A stretch of DNA of 64,000 nucleotides from Eubacterium plexicaudatum ASF492 (lineage in GTDB: Bacteria; Bacillota; Clostridia; Lachnospirales; Lachnospiraceae): NCBI RefSeq assembly GCF_000364225.2, contig NZ_AQFT02000001.1, positions 4,111,501 to 4,175,500 on the forward strand, in the 5' to 3' direction. Made by a program: the position numbers and the translations under genes. Each line of letters begins with the position of its first letter. Within the stretch, counting starts at the first letter, position 1. Positions 26,275-35,349 of the stretch are shown here, in pieces. The notes beneath the pieces were generated by a model that was not told where the DNA came from, searched no databases, and worked only from the letters and a program-made list of their open reading frames with translations.

Positions 26275-27709
26275 ATGGATTATGGGATTGATCGGGGTTT
26301 TACTGTGCCTGTTTGAAGGGTACTGCATACAGTCCTTTTTTGGCAGGTTTGCCGTGCCAAAGCTGTGCAGGATAAGGAATGCGGGGTGGGCTGCGGGCAT
26401 TGCATGGATTGTGATAAGGGCATTCAGTGAGGGGCTGTATTCTGACACGGACAGCGTATCGTTAATCATGGAACTGCTTTTTACATTCTGCACTTTATTT
26501 GTTTTCTGCGTATGCTGGTATCAGGGAAATGTCCTGTTAAAGATATTTCTGGCTGTCCAGTTCATATCCCTGCGGGAACTGTCATTCTGGACGGGTTACA
26601 GCCTGATCTATATTGGAAATGAGATGATAGAGGCACTGGCGCATAAAGCAGGAATCGGTATGGCATCAGCGGAATATCTGCCCGTGGCGGCGGGCATCCT
26701 GTCCTGCTTTGTGATTGCCCTTGTGGGAGCCGCAAGGTGCGCCCTGCTTTTTGTTTCCACAAGAAAGATAGCGGGGAGCTATTGCAGTAAGCAGAGAGGG
26801 CGGATGGGCAAGGAAGTGGCATTCTATCTGCTGCCCTCCGTGGCAGGCACGCTGGTTTCGGTTCTTGTGCGCCTGCTGCTAATCACCGTTACGGACGGCA
26901 CCCCGGTACTGCTGTATGAAAAATATCCGGCACTGTATCTCATCATCCCAATGACGGCGCTTGTGCTGCTTGGGGCTGTCGTGTTCAGTTTCCGTATCTA
27001 TCAGGACATGGCGGTTTTGCAGGAGGAGCGGGCGGAAAAGATCGTGTTGGAGAACCAGATCACGCAGATGCAGAGTTCTATTGTGGAGATGGAACATCTA
27101 TATGATGGAATCCGCTCGGTCAAGCATGATATGAAGAACCACATGGCAGTCCTGCAGAATCTGATACAGAAAAGGTACAGCGGGGAGGATGAGGAAATCC
27201 GGCAGTATTTTGAGGGGATGCGCCAGTCGGTGGAGCAGATCGACAGCAGGGTGCATACGGGGAATGCCGTAAGCGATGCGGTGGTCGGCAGCAAGTTCCG
27301 CTATGCGGCAAAGAAGCTAAAGGGGATCAGGCTGGATGCCAGCAAATTTATGCTGACGGATGCTGTTACGATAAAAGCTTATGACATGGGGATCATCTTA
27401 AACAACGGGCTGGATAATGCGGTGGAAGCCTGTATGCAGATGCGGGAAAAGCAGCCGGATGCGGAAACCTATATTACTATACGGTCTTTCCGTGCAAAGA
27501 ATATGTATTTTATAGAGATTGTGAACAGCTTTGATGGTTCGGCACTGTCCCGTGGAGACAGCGGCCTTCCCATATCAACGAAAAAGGATAAGGAGGTGCA
27601 TGGGATAGGGTTAAAGAATATCAGAAAATGTGCAGTAAAATATGGCGGCGATTTAGACTGTATTGTGGAAGGAAATAAGTTCACGCTGTCAGTCATGGTA
27701 AAAAGTTAA
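26267..27709 (+). CDS. AgrC-like sensor histidine kinase (GHKL)
   Basis: 480 aa from ATG 26267. The first ~240 residues form six to seven membrane helices. Then comes a coiled coil (VLENQITQMQSSIVEMEHLYDGIRSVKHDMKNHM) with the phospho-accepting His near residue 287. The ATPase domain has N box NNGLDNAVEA (about 380) and G box HGIGLKNIRK (about 445). This plan fits peptide-sensing AgrC-type kinases; no precursor-peptide gene (AgrD) or AgrB processor was found nearby. It is paired with the regulator just upstream. Confidence 0.85.
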   Translation: MAEWIMGLIGVLLCLFEGYCIQSFFGRFAVPKLCRIRNAGWAAGIAWIVIRAFSEGLYSDTDSVSLIMELLFTFCTLFVFCVCWYQGNVLLKIFLAVQFISLRELSFWTGYSLIYIGNEMIEALAHKAGIGMASAEYLPVAAGILSCFVIALVGAARCALLFVSTRKIAGSYCSKQRGRMGKEVAFYLLPSVAGTLVSVLVRLLLITVTDGTPVLLYEKYPALYLIIPMTALVLLGAVVFSFRIYQDMAVLQEERAEKIVLENQITQMQSSIVEMEHLYDGIRSVKHDMKNHMAVLQNLIQKRYSGEDEEIRQYFEGMRQSVEQIDSRVHTGNAVSDAVVGSKFRYAAKKLKGIRLDASKFMLTDAVTIKAYDMGIILNNGLDNAVEACMQMREKQPDAETYITIRSFRAKNMYFIEIVNSFDGSALSRGDSGLPISTKKDKEVHGIGLKNIRKCAVKYGGDLDCIVEGNKFTLSVMVKS

Positions 27710-27733
27710 TCAGCAGGAAGGAGAAGATTTATT

Positions 27734-28462
27734 ATGAGTATTTTAGGAGTAAACAGTGCTTTGGCTGGTGCATACCAGTACGCAAACCGAACGCAAAAAG
27801 CAGGCACAAACAGGACAGGGTTTACGGAGCAGTTGCAGAAAACGGGAGAGGCAGAAGACACATCAAAAGTGGATGCTTACACAGAATATCTGCGGTCAAA
27901 GTATGGCAATGTAAGAATCCAGAGTATCGGGAAAGACCAGAAAAGCCTTGACAGGGCAGGAAAGAGCATGAGCGGCAGCGATGTTGTGATTGCCTCGAAC
28001 ATTTTGGAGCAGATGGCAAATGACCCGGAAAAGGCGGCTTATTACGAGGGAAAGATAGATGACTTCTTTGAGGCCACGCCGAGATTGAAGGCTTCCTTTG
28101 TAGCACAGGGGCTTGATTACCAGCCGTGCGGGGTAGTCGTCCATGAGGATGGGAGCGTCACTTATATCGGCGGATGCGGCGATTCCCCGGAGCGTGTGGC
28201 GGAGGTGAACGCGATTAATAAGACAAAGCGGGAGAAGGAAGCCGCACAGAGGAAAGCAAGTATGGAGCGCAGCCAGGAGGCGGCGGAAGAACGGAAACAG
28301 CAGATGGAAATAGCTTACAGGAAACAGGCTGTGGCGGAGTTTTTTGCCAGCCGTACAATGGATATGAGCAGAGTTACATACACGGGTACACCGGGTGTTA
28401 TGGGTTCTGCGGTTGCGGCATATGAACGGAACATTATGGAAGCGGCGGGCATTTTGAAGTAA
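27734..28462 (+). CDS. DUF6033-like protein, first of the cluster
   Basis: 242 aa, no signal peptide or membrane helix. N-terminus MSILGVNSALAGAYQYANRTQKAG; a middle block YTEYLRSKYGNVRI...ASNILEQMANDPEKAAYYE; then GVVVHEDGSVTYIGG and a charged coiled coil (residues ~155-200). The middle block is shared with the next gene (YSKYLQGKYSYM...FLKKCMNDPEKAKYLE), so they are paralogues. AAGGAGA precedes the start, 24 nt after the kinase gene. Function unknown. Confidence 0.7.
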   Translation: MSILGVNSALAGAYQYANRTQKAGTNRTGFTEQLQKTGEAEDTSKVDAYTEYLRSKYGNVRIQSIGKDQKSLDRAGKSMSGSDVVIASNILEQMANDPEKAAYYEGKIDDFFEATPRLKASFVAQGLDYQPCGVVVHEDGSVTYIGGCGDSPERVAEVNAINKTKREKEAAQRKASMERSQEAAEERKQQMEIAYRKQAVAEFFASRTMDMSRVTYTGTPGVMGSAVAAYERNIMEAAGILK

Positions 28463-28470
28463 GGAAGATC

Positions 28471-28525
28471 ATGCCCGGACTTACCGCAAGGGGGCATAGG
28501 CGGCCCTGAATGACAGAGGGGCCGC
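28471..28525 (+). ncRNA. 55-nt two-hairpin leader, copy 1
   Basis: Stem 1 ATGCCC/GGGCAT with 15-nt loop GGACTTACCGCAAGG, a 2-nt joint, stem 2 GCGGCCC/GGGCCGC with 12-nt loop TGAATGACAGAG. The same length and loops occur at 29370 and 41469, with different stem 1 bases that still pair. It ends 28 nt before the ATG at 28554. Confidence 0.75.
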
Positions 28526-28553
28526 AGGTAAAATAAGAAGGAGGATGATTATT

Positions 28554-29249
28554 ATGTCAATGGAGATCACAAACAATTACAGCGATTATGGGAAGGGCTA
28601 CACAAATACTGCAAAGGAAGGAAATGTGACAACAAGCACGGTGGAACTGAAAACCTCAACCGGGGGAACAAAAACAGAACAGATCAAGACGGGGTACAGC
28701 AATGTCAATGACTATTCCAAATACCTGCAGGGCAAGTACAGCTATATGAATTCGGGTACAACCTCCATGCAGGGCGTTCCGACAACGGTATCCGTGTCGA
28801 GCGCTTTTCTGAAGAAATGTATGAACGACCCGGAAAAAGCAAAGTATCTGGAAGAAAATCTGGCGGCATTGCCGGACTGCGCCTCTTATGCGGTATCCCA
28901 TGCGCAGGGAACACTGACGAGTATTTCCTATGAGATTGACGCAAATGGGAATATAACGGGAATTTCTTCCGGCACAAATGACCCCGATGGGAAGATAGCC
29001 AGAGAGAATGCGGAACGGAGGGCGAAAGAGAAGAAATCAGCCGAGGAAAAGGCCGCCGAGAGGCGCAAGGAGAAAAAGGTCGAGGAAGAAAAGGCGGCGG
29101 AACAGCGGGCAGAAAGAAAAGAGCGGATGGAAGGTACGTTCACGGTATCTGCCACTGGCACGGATGTGAAAAGCATTACACAGAATATTGTTGCGGCGGT
29201 ATCCGGCACATCGTTACCCACAGGGGCCAGTTTTGACATAAAGGCATAA
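28554..29249 (+). CDS. DUF6033-like protein with FDIKA tail
   Basis: 231 aa from ATG 28554 (AAGGAGG about 12 nt upstream; an in-frame ATG at 28545 is less well placed). Ser/Thr/Asn-rich start, then the family block YSKYLQGKYSYM...VSVSSAFLKKCMNDPEKAKYLEENLAALPDC, ITSISYEID-like strands, a highly charged AEEKAAERRKEKKVEEEKAAEQ helix and the C-terminus PTGASFDIKA. The FD(I/A)KA ending recurs in two other genes of the cluster. No export signal is seen; function unknown. Confidence 0.7.
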   Translation: MSMEITNNYSDYGKGYTNTAKEGNVTTSTVELKTSTGGTKTEQIKTGYSNVNDYSKYLQGKYSYMNSGTTSMQGVPTTVSVSSAFLKKCMNDPEKAKYLEENLAALPDCASYAVSHAQGTLTSISYEIDANGNITGISSGTNDPDGKIARENAERRAKEKKSAEEKAAERRKEKKVEEEKAAEQRAERKERMEGTFTVSATGTDVKSITQNIVAAVSGTSLPTGASFDIKA

Positions 29250-29369
29250 GGAAATATTGTTTACACCCCATTCCGCAGAGGCACAAAAACCATGCGCCCC
29301 TGCCGAGGATTATTTGGAAGGAGGTGAAGGCCGGAGAAGTTAGGTGGAGTGGATTTATAAGGCAATGAA

Positions 29370-29424
29370 CCGCTCGGACTTATTGCGAGGGAGCGGGTGC
29401 GGCTCTGACTGACAGACGGGCTGC
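29370..29424 (+). ncRNA. 55-nt two-hairpin leader, copy 2
   Basis: Stem 1 CCGCTC/GAGCGG, loop GGACTTATTGCGAGG; 2-nt joint; stem 2 GCGGCTC/GGGCTGC (two G-U pairs), loop TGACTGACAGAC. It originally lay 25 nt before the ATG at 31353, and an IS1182-like copy now separates them. The ~50 nt before it (GGAGGTGAAGG...AGTTAG) are also shared with the 41400 region. Confidence 0.75.
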
Positions 29425-29431
29425 CATAAGA

Positions 29432-31329
29432 GAGCACTCTCGGAAACTCAATAGAGAATAAGCAGGAAAAGGTTGATTTTCAGAAATGAGAGGGATAAGG
29501 GATGGATGATTATGGGACTTGAGCAGTCCAGAGAGCATAAAGAATAAAAATGTGCATGACTTTAAAACCTGTCGAAAAACAGGCTTGAAAGAATCCGGAA
29601 GCAGGAAACTTGGTTTATGCCACTGCCTGCACCTGCTGTTTATAGCGGGCATCCAGATGGATGCAGATTCCAATCATGGTTGTCATGAAAGAATAATGCT
29701 CCTTTGTGTGTATGAACATACGGTGCAGTCCGTAATCATTGAGGATGCGGTTGTTGATACGTTCCGTGGCGGTGCGTTGATTATAAATCTTCTTATAAGC
29801 ATCTGTGCCGCGGGGGACGTCGGTGTAAAGCCGGATATCCCATTCGGGCCGGGTCTTGACGACTCTCCCATATTTGGAATCGGTGCAGGAGTTTTTACAT
29901 TTGGAACAGTGATCTTTCCCATAGGGGCAGCGCCACATGAGGTAACCGCTGGATCTGTCATAACCGTTAGGCTTCATGCGCAGTTTTTCCTGACATAAGG
30001 GCGTTCCATCTTTGTCAATGGTGATGGTATCAGGAATTGTTTTTGGCCGGCCGCATTTGTCGTTCAGGTCGATGAAGGCCCGTATTCCCCTGTTTTTAAG
30101 GATCCGGTAGGTGGGGTAATTGTCCATTGCAGAATCCAGGCACATATTCGAGGTGGAAACAGCCGGCATATGTTTTTCCAGTTCATGGAAAGCGACAAGG
30201 AAATTGACCGAATCATGACGCTTTGCACTGGTAAAACGCAGAAGCAGGGGGAGATCTGTCCTGAGTTCACTGTTATAGCAGGATAATTGGAACAAAGTGT
30301 AGCCGAAGTAATATTTTTCCAGGTCGCTGTCCCAGCCCCAGGAAGCATCGGGGTCGGGGAAATGCCGCAGGTTTTCCGGTGCGCCAACCCTGTGGTGCCC
30401 GCGTGGGCAGGCATGGGTATGCACGGCGGTGCCGTCTCCGGAAACCGTAAGGTGTTCCCTTGGTATGAGGCCGGATTCCATGGAAGGCAGGACAGCCACG
30501 TGATAGAAGAAGCGCTGCAGCCGCCCTTCAAAGTTAAAAGGGATATCCTTCCCGCTCATGAGCCGTTTTTCGATAGATTCTGTGATTTTGGGCTTTGCCT
30601 CCTGTGCTTTGTGTTTTTTGCCTTTGGGTTTATCCGGCTTTTTGGTGTTCCAGGAAGCCGGAAGCAGTTTGTCCCGCGCATATAAGTCCGTTGGCGGTGC
30701 AGCCCAGAGCCTGTCCATGAAGTCAAAATAAGAACCGAGGGGCGGCAGGGAATCCGTAGTGCAGCCGATGAGAGCGGCAAGGAGGCGGTCATGTTTGAGC
30801 CTGTCGACCCAAAGGGTAAGGGATAGCTTGGCCAAACCTTCTGAAAATAGAAGAAAGAAAAGGATAAAAGACCTTAAGATTTGTGGCTGGTTCTTAGCGG
30901 GCCTGCCAGTGTTGGAGTAAAAGGGCAGAAGGAACTCCATGGCCTTATCGGTATCGAAAAGGCGGAGTTTCTGCCATGGCTTCCAAAGCTCCGTATGGAG
31001 CCGGACTCTTTCAGAGGAATCGAAATGGACTTTGGATTCGTTGAGAAAGTACTTGTAATCTTGCATGGACTGCCAGTACTTGATCATAAAGTGCACCTCC
31101 TAGTAGTTTAGTTTAATGCTGTGCGTGTGGCACAGACGCTTCTTAACTACAAGGAGCGCGTTTGGTGACTGGCGTATATGGTCACCAAACGCGCCGCACA
31201 TTTTGACTTATATGTCAATACTTTTTTGAAAATTTAACAAAAATGTTTTCCAGGATATGGAGGAAAGCAAAAAAGAAGAACATGAAAAAAGAGCGGAAAT
31301 TCGGGCTTAAAGAGTTTCCGAGACCGCTC
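29432..31329 (-). mobile_element. IS1182-like insertion sequence, copy 2
   Basis: 1898 bp, ends as in copy 1, target duplication TAAGA (29427-29431, 31330-31334). It lies between the leader RNA and the ribosome site of the gene at 31353, so it probably cuts that gene and those after it off from the upstream promoter. One base change (31155) weakens the 15-bp hairpin seen in the other copies. Confidence 0.95.
29615..31087 (-). CDS. IS1182-like DDE transposase, copy 2
   Basis: 490 aa. Same catalytic D, D, E segments as copy 1, differing from it by single bases (for example MQSMQD for MQPMQD near the start, counted from the upstream GTG). Intact. Confidence 0.9.
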   Translation of the reverse strand: MIKYWQSMQDYKYFLNESKVHFDSSERVRLHTELWKPWQKLRLFDTDKAMEFLLPFYSNTGRPAKNQPQILRSFILFFLLFSEGLAKLSLTLWVDRLKHDRLLAALIGCTTDSLPPLGSYFDFMDRLWAAPPTDLYARDKLLPASWNTKKPDKPKGKKHKAQEAKPKITESIEKRLMSGKDIPFNFEGRLQRFFYHVAVLPSMESGLIPREHLTVSGDGTAVHTHACPRGHHRVGAPENLRHFPDPDASWGWDSDLEKYYFGYTLFQLSCYNSELRTDLPLLLRFTSAKRHDSVNFLVAFHELEKHMPAVSTSNMCLDSAMDNYPTYRILKNRGIRAFIDLNDKCGRPKTIPDTITIDKDGTPLCQEKLRMKPNGYDRSSGYLMWRCPYGKDHCSKCKNSCTDSKYGRVVKTRPEWDIRLYTDVPRGTDAYKKIYNQRTATERINNRILNDYGLHRMFIHTKEHYSFMTTMIGICIHLDARYKQQVQAVA

Positions 31330-31352
31330 TAAGAAAGAAATGGAGGAGTGAA

Positions 31353-31850
31353 ATGGGCATTAACGGAATAGGAACAGCGGGATATCCGCTGACAGGATAC
31401 ACGGCAAGAAAGACAGGAAGAAGCGCGGAATCCGGGGCTGTGGGATTCATGGAAACGGTGGAAGAAAAGGCGGCGCAGGGAAAGGCAGCTGACCAGGATG
31501 AGAAAGCCTTTGAGATGGTTGGCCCGAACGCCCCGCAGGAAGTGAAGGATGCGTGGATGGATGCGGCGAAAGAAGTAAATGCAAATGGCATGGGAATCCG
31601 GGGCAACGGAATGATGAGCCACATGTCGCAGATGATGGTGCAGCGGCTTAATAAACAGCTTAAGGGCGAGACGGAGAATTTTGACATCCTTGGAAGCACG
31701 GTGGAATCTGCAATCCAGGCAACGAAAGAGGCGTTGTACGATCTGGAGCATCCAAGGGTATATACGCCCAGGAGCATAGAGGTTCAGCAGGCCCGCATCA
31801 AAGAAGGAGAATTTTACAGGGCGTTTTTGGAGAAGCTGGAGAAATTATAG
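31353..31850 (+). CDS. GIG/GYP-motif protein
   Basis: 165 aa. N-terminus MGINGIGTAGYPLTGYTARKTGRS; then a helical body with EVKDAWMDAAKEVNANGMG and a C-terminus YRAFLEKLEKL. The gene at 41550 has the same plan (MNVNGIGAGYPAAGY...; EVMQAWDKALAETGVNP; YKKFLEFLG), so they are paralogues. GGAGGAG is 7 nt before the ATG. No signal peptide or membrane segment. Its leader RNA has been cut off by an IS. Confidence 0.7.
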   Translation: MGINGIGTAGYPLTGYTARKTGRSAESGAVGFMETVEEKAAQGKAADQDEKAFEMVGPNAPQEVKDAWMDAAKEVNANGMGIRGNGMMSHMSQMMVQRLNKQLKGETENFDILGSTVESAIQATKEALYDLEHPRVYTPRSIEVQQARIKEGEFYRAFLEKLEKL

Positions 31851-31861
31851 GACGGCACATC

Positions 31862-31932
31862 ACCGATAAGCTACAGAGGGCGGACAGGGCAAGAATCCCC
31901 GGCGTTTTCGCAGATTAGGAAATGGGAGGAGA
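31862..31932 (+). promoter_or_regulatory. GATAAGCYACAG leader element, copy 1
   Basis: ACCGATAAGCTACAGAGGG, then a G/C-rich part with GCG-tttt-CGC, CAGATTAGGAAAT and the ribosome site GGGAGG. The same order of blocks occurs before the gene at 39890. It lies directly upstream of the gene at 31940. Confidence 0.5.
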
Positions 31933-31939
31933 AAAAAGT

Positions 31940-32611
31940 ATGGCAATTAGTATTTCCGATTATCATGCTCATTTACAGGATGATCTTAAACTTAATAGAG
32001 AGTATTTGAAATCTCATGGAAGTCAAAAGGAAGGGCGGAAAGTATTTGACAGAGATTCATTAGAAGTTTCCCAATTATCAAAAAACAGGGAAATCTTAAT
32101 GGATAGAATTAAGCATACGGTGGTGCAGTCTGTGGCATCACTCAGCGATATGAGAGCTGGAATATTAAAGGAAGTCAGGGAAGAAAAAGGGCAGTATGGT
32201 TATTTGGATGTAGTGAATGCCTGTGGCCTGAGTTATGCAAGGCTCTATGCTGAAATCGAACAGCGCCATGAAAGTGAAGAGTATTATAAGGCAGATGGGA
32301 CGTCATTGACAAAGGAAGAAGAAATTGAATGGCTGGATATACAGTATGAGCAGGAAGTGGAGTGGCAGAAGTCCTGTGCCAGAATAGCGGCCCAGGGACA
32401 GGTCATTCAGGGGAATATTCCTGAAATGCCGGCAAAAGAACTGGAGGAATTGGATGACAGCTTTTATCAGGCAAAAGATACCTATATGAAGCTGCACCGG
32501 GAAAGCAGGCAGGTGGGGAAGCCGCTTGTTTTGCAAAATTATATGTTTGGCAGCGGCCGGATGTATGAAATGCTAAACAGATTAGGTAATTTAAAGGAGA
32601 GGGTGAAATAA
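31940..32611 (+). CDS. Hypothetical helical protein of the GIG cluster
   Basis: 223 aa from ATG 31940 (GGGAGGAG is 8 nt upstream; the ATG at 31922 is part of that ribosome site). MAISISDYHAHLQDDLKLNREYLKS starts the protein, and the rest is predicted to be almost all helix (EEEIEWLDIQYEQEVEWQKSCARI). No known family. The TAA overlaps the next ATG by one base, so this gene and the next were translationally coupled. Codon use here is more AT-rich than in the neighbours. Confidence 0.6.
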   Translation: MAISISDYHAHLQDDLKLNREYLKSHGSQKEGRKVFDRDSLEVSQLSKNREILMDRIKHTVVQSVASLSDMRAGILKEVREEKGQYGYLDVVNACGLSYARLYAEIEQRHESEEYYKADGTSLTKEEEIEWLDIQYEQEVEWQKSCARIAAQGQVIQGNIPEMPAKELEELDDSFYQAKDTYMKLHRESRQVGKPLVLQNYMFGSGRMYEMLNRLGNLKERVK

Positions 32612-32623
32612 TGCAGGTAAGTT
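32611..32623 (+). pseudogene. Start of an FDAKA-tail gene, cut by IS66
   Basis: ATGCAGGTAAGTT: four codons and one base, with AAAGGAGAGGG upstream. The last eight bases, GGTAAGTT, are the IS66 target duplication. The gene continues at 39170. Confidence 0.8.
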
Positions 32624-32799
32624 GTAAGCGATGAATAACCCACCGTTCCACAGGAACTTGATTTTGCTCTATAATGGTATCAGCTTGGAGCGGATGTCCA
32701 CATCAGTTCTTGATAAAGTAGCCCGGCAGCCGTTTATTGCTTTTCCTGCGGCTCCACTACTGCCATCCATTCCAAAAATAATAATCAGGAGATGATGCT

Positions 32800-33195
32800 A
32801 TGTCAGAGAAAAAGAAAACCCGCAGTGACCAGGAATGGCTGGAGCTGATCCAGGAATGCCGCACGAGCGGCCTGCCTGACAGAGAATGGTGCCGGCTGCA
32901 TTCCATATCCATAAAAACATTTCATAACAAAGTTTCAGACCTAAAGAAAAAATCCTGTATCATACCAGATCCGCAGGCGGCCCCATCCAGACAGATGCAC
33001 GAAGTGGTTCCACTGGAGCTGGGCAGCAGCCCTGTCCCTGATCCAGGCTGCGCTGCAAGTGATACGCTGCCGGTTCCAGCAGCCCATGCTGCCATCACGG
33101 TCAGGATGCCGGGGTACAGCATTGAAATTGCAGACGGTGCTTCAGAAGATACCATACGGAATACGCTTCTGGCGCTGGGGAGGCTGTGCTGTTAG
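32800..33195 (+). CDS. tnpA: IS66 accessory protein TnpA
   Basis: 131 aa. The N-terminal helix-turn-helix (SDQEWLELIQECRTSGLPDREWCRLHSISIKTFHNKVSDLKKK) is typical of the small TnpA of IS66 elements, which helps transposition. It overlaps tnpB by 10 nt. Confidence 0.85.
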   Translation: MSEKKKTRSDQEWLELIQECRTSGLPDREWCRLHSISIKTFHNKVSDLKKKSCIIPDPQAAPSRQMHEVVPLELGSSPVPDPGCAASDTLPVPAAHAAITVRMPGYSIEIADGASEDTIRNTLLALGRLCC

Positions 33196-33542
33196 GTGCA
33201 TTGTCCAGTGACACGAAAGTTTATATCGTCACTGGATGCACCGATATGCGGCGCAGCTTTGACGGCCTTATGTCCCTGATCCGGGACACTTACCAGATGG
33301 ACCCTTATTCGGACGCCCTTTATCTGTTCTGCGGCCGGAAAAGAAATACGCTAAAGGCCCTGTACTTTGACCAGACGGGGTTCGTGCTCTGCACAAAACG
33401 CCTGGACAATGGAAAATTCCAGTGGCCGCGGGACGCTTCGCAAGTAAGGCCGCTTACCCGCCAGCAGCTGCGATGGCTTCTGGAAGGACTCTCCATCTGC
33501 CAGCCAAAGGCGGTGCAGCCTTCCGGCAGGAAGGACTTCTGA
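33186..33542 (+). CDS. tnpB: IS66 accessory protein TnpB
   Basis: 118 aa from a GTG inside the tnpA end. VYIVTGCTDMRRSFDGLMSLIRDTY and LYLFCGRKRNTLKALYFDQTGFVLCTKRLDNGKF are the diagnostic IS66 Orf2 (TnpB) blocks. Required for IS66 movement in studied cases. Intact. Confidence 0.92.
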   Translation: MLLGALSSDTKVYIVTGCTDMRRSFDGLMSLIRDTYQMDPYSDALYLFCGRKRNTLKALYFDQTGFVLCTKRLDNGKFQWPRDASQVRPLTRQQLRWLLEGLSICQPKAVQPSGRKDF

Positions 33543-33830
33543 ACTTTTGTGCATTATGTAGAAATTTAAAAATTTATTTTCCAGCGCCGCAAGCCGCCAG
33601 GGAATGTTATCCACGACGCTGTTTTTTTCCGGGATGCTGTCCACGCATAACGCAGCGCCAGGCCGCAAAACTGTGGATAACCTGCATGAAAAATGCTGTT
33701 TTTAAGCCTTTTTCCTGTATCTGGCGGCAGTTTCCAGTCCGTCATTGTGCCTATCGCGCAGGTATGGTCGGTTTGATTTCATCCCCGCGTTTCCTTATAA
33801 TGTAAGTAAATGGAAACACGGAGGGTACAC

Positions 33831-34820
33831 ATGCCAGTTAATATGGAAGACTATATCCGGCTGCTGGAAACAATGGTGGAACAGCAGAAAATACATATAC
33901 AGTCCCAGGACGCACGCATCCTGGAGCAGGAGCAGGACATAGCACAACTGCGCGCCCTTGTGGATGAACTGCGCCTTTTAAAGTCCGGCCTGGAGGAAAC
34001 GCTTGAAGAATTTAAGCGCCAGCTGTTCGGCACAAAAAGCGAGAAGACAAAAACTCCGCCAGCCAGTGCCGGGGATGAACCGGAAAACCCGCCTGCAAAA
34101 ACAACGGTGAAGGAACACACCCGGACGAAAAAGAAGAAAGCCACGAGGGATGAGCGTTATGCGGACATCCCTGTCCGCGATGTCATAATCCCTGTCCCGG
34201 GTAAAGACCGACTCTGCCCGTACTGCAATGCGGAAATGATCCTGCTTGGATATAAACAAGTCCGCACAGAGCTGCGTATAACCCCGGCAAAAGTGGAGCG
34301 TGTCCGCTATATGCAGGAAGAACTGATCTGCCCGGAATGCCGTAAAGACGGCGACGGCACAATCGTGCAGGCGCAGACGCCTGTACCGCTTATGGCGCAC
34401 AGCCCGGCGTCGCCGTCTGTTGTTGCGTACGTCATGTTTGAAAAAAGTTTTGTAAGCGTCCCATACTACCGCCAGGAGGCCTGCATGGCCCAGCTTGGAT
34501 TGGAGCTGCCGCGTGAAACCATGGCAAACTGGTATATAAAATGTGCCATGGAATATTTCCAGCCGGTATATGACCAAATGCACCGGCTCCTCCTGCAAAG
34601 GGATATTATCCATGCGGATGAAACAACCTGCCAGGTGCTGCACGAAAAGGGGAAAGCCGCGGAATCTATATCATACATGTGGATGTATTTAAGCGGGAGC
34701 GACGGCCTGGCGCCGATCGTACTCTATGAATACCAGGCGGGGCGCAGCGGCGTTTTCCCAAAAGCTTTCCTGGAGGGTTTTTCCGGCATCGTGCAGTGCG
34801 ATGGGTACAGCGGCTATAAC
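33831..34820 (+). pseudogene. tnpC: IS66 transposase TnpC, N-terminal part
   Basis: From ATG 33831 (GGAGGG 6 nt upstream): leucine-zipper-like start (MVEQQKIHIQSQDARILEQEQDI), zinc-finger block CPYCNAEMILLG...CPEC, first catalytic D in IIHADETTCQVL, second in IVQCDGYSGYN. It is cut at GGCTATAAC by the nested transposon. Joining to 38384 restores the frame (570 aa total). Confidence 0.9.
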
Positions 34821-35013
34821 TGTCGGACGGCAAATTGATGGAAACGCAAACAGCGAATTATTTTTCCGACATTTATCCTATTGACTGCGCAGTGCTGTCT
34901 GCAAATGCATAGTCCTGTCAAAAATGCTGCACGTTGTTGTCGGTATTGTTTTTCCGCCTGAAATGCAAAAGGCCATGGATCCCATCATGAGACACACGGC
35001 CCATATGAAAAAT

Positions 35014-35337
35014 TTAGTTTTTCTCCTGCTTGTCGGCCAGAACAGGAAGATGAACCAGGCCGGTGGCGACAGTCACTGCATCCACCTTCCGCATCAGGGA
35101 GCCGATCCTTTCTTCATTCCAAAAGATATCGGAGAAATCGGAGAGCTCGCACCCTACATCATGGTTAGGGATGCACAGGTAGTTCCCATATTTATGCCGT
35201 CCGGCGAGGATGTGGAAGTAAGTCCCCCGCCCATTGATCTCAGCTTCATACCATCCGTTCCCCGTGCTCAGCAGGATGATCTGCCCCGTCCAGGTCTCCT
35301 TGCGGGAACCGCTTTTCAGGATACAGGTATAATTCAT
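35014..35337 (-). CDS. DUF6618-like small transposon protein, copy A
   Basis: 107 aa. Its C-terminal half (GNYLCIPNHDVGCELSDFSDIFWNEERIGSLMRKVDAVTVATGL) matches the small gene at 44965 (GQYICIPDINVGCPLSRFSDIFWNKQRLSAHMQEADAVTTAYAL). AGGAGG precedes the start, 12 nt after the ATPase stop. A conserved fourth gene of these transposons; role unknown. Confidence 0.7.
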   Translation of the reverse strand: MNYTCILKSGSRKETWTGQIILLSTGNGWYEAEINGRGTYFHILAGRHKYGNYLCIPNHDVGCELSDFSDIFWNEERIGSLMRKVDAVTVATGLVHLPVLADKQEKN

Positions 35338-35349
35338 GTTCCATTCCTC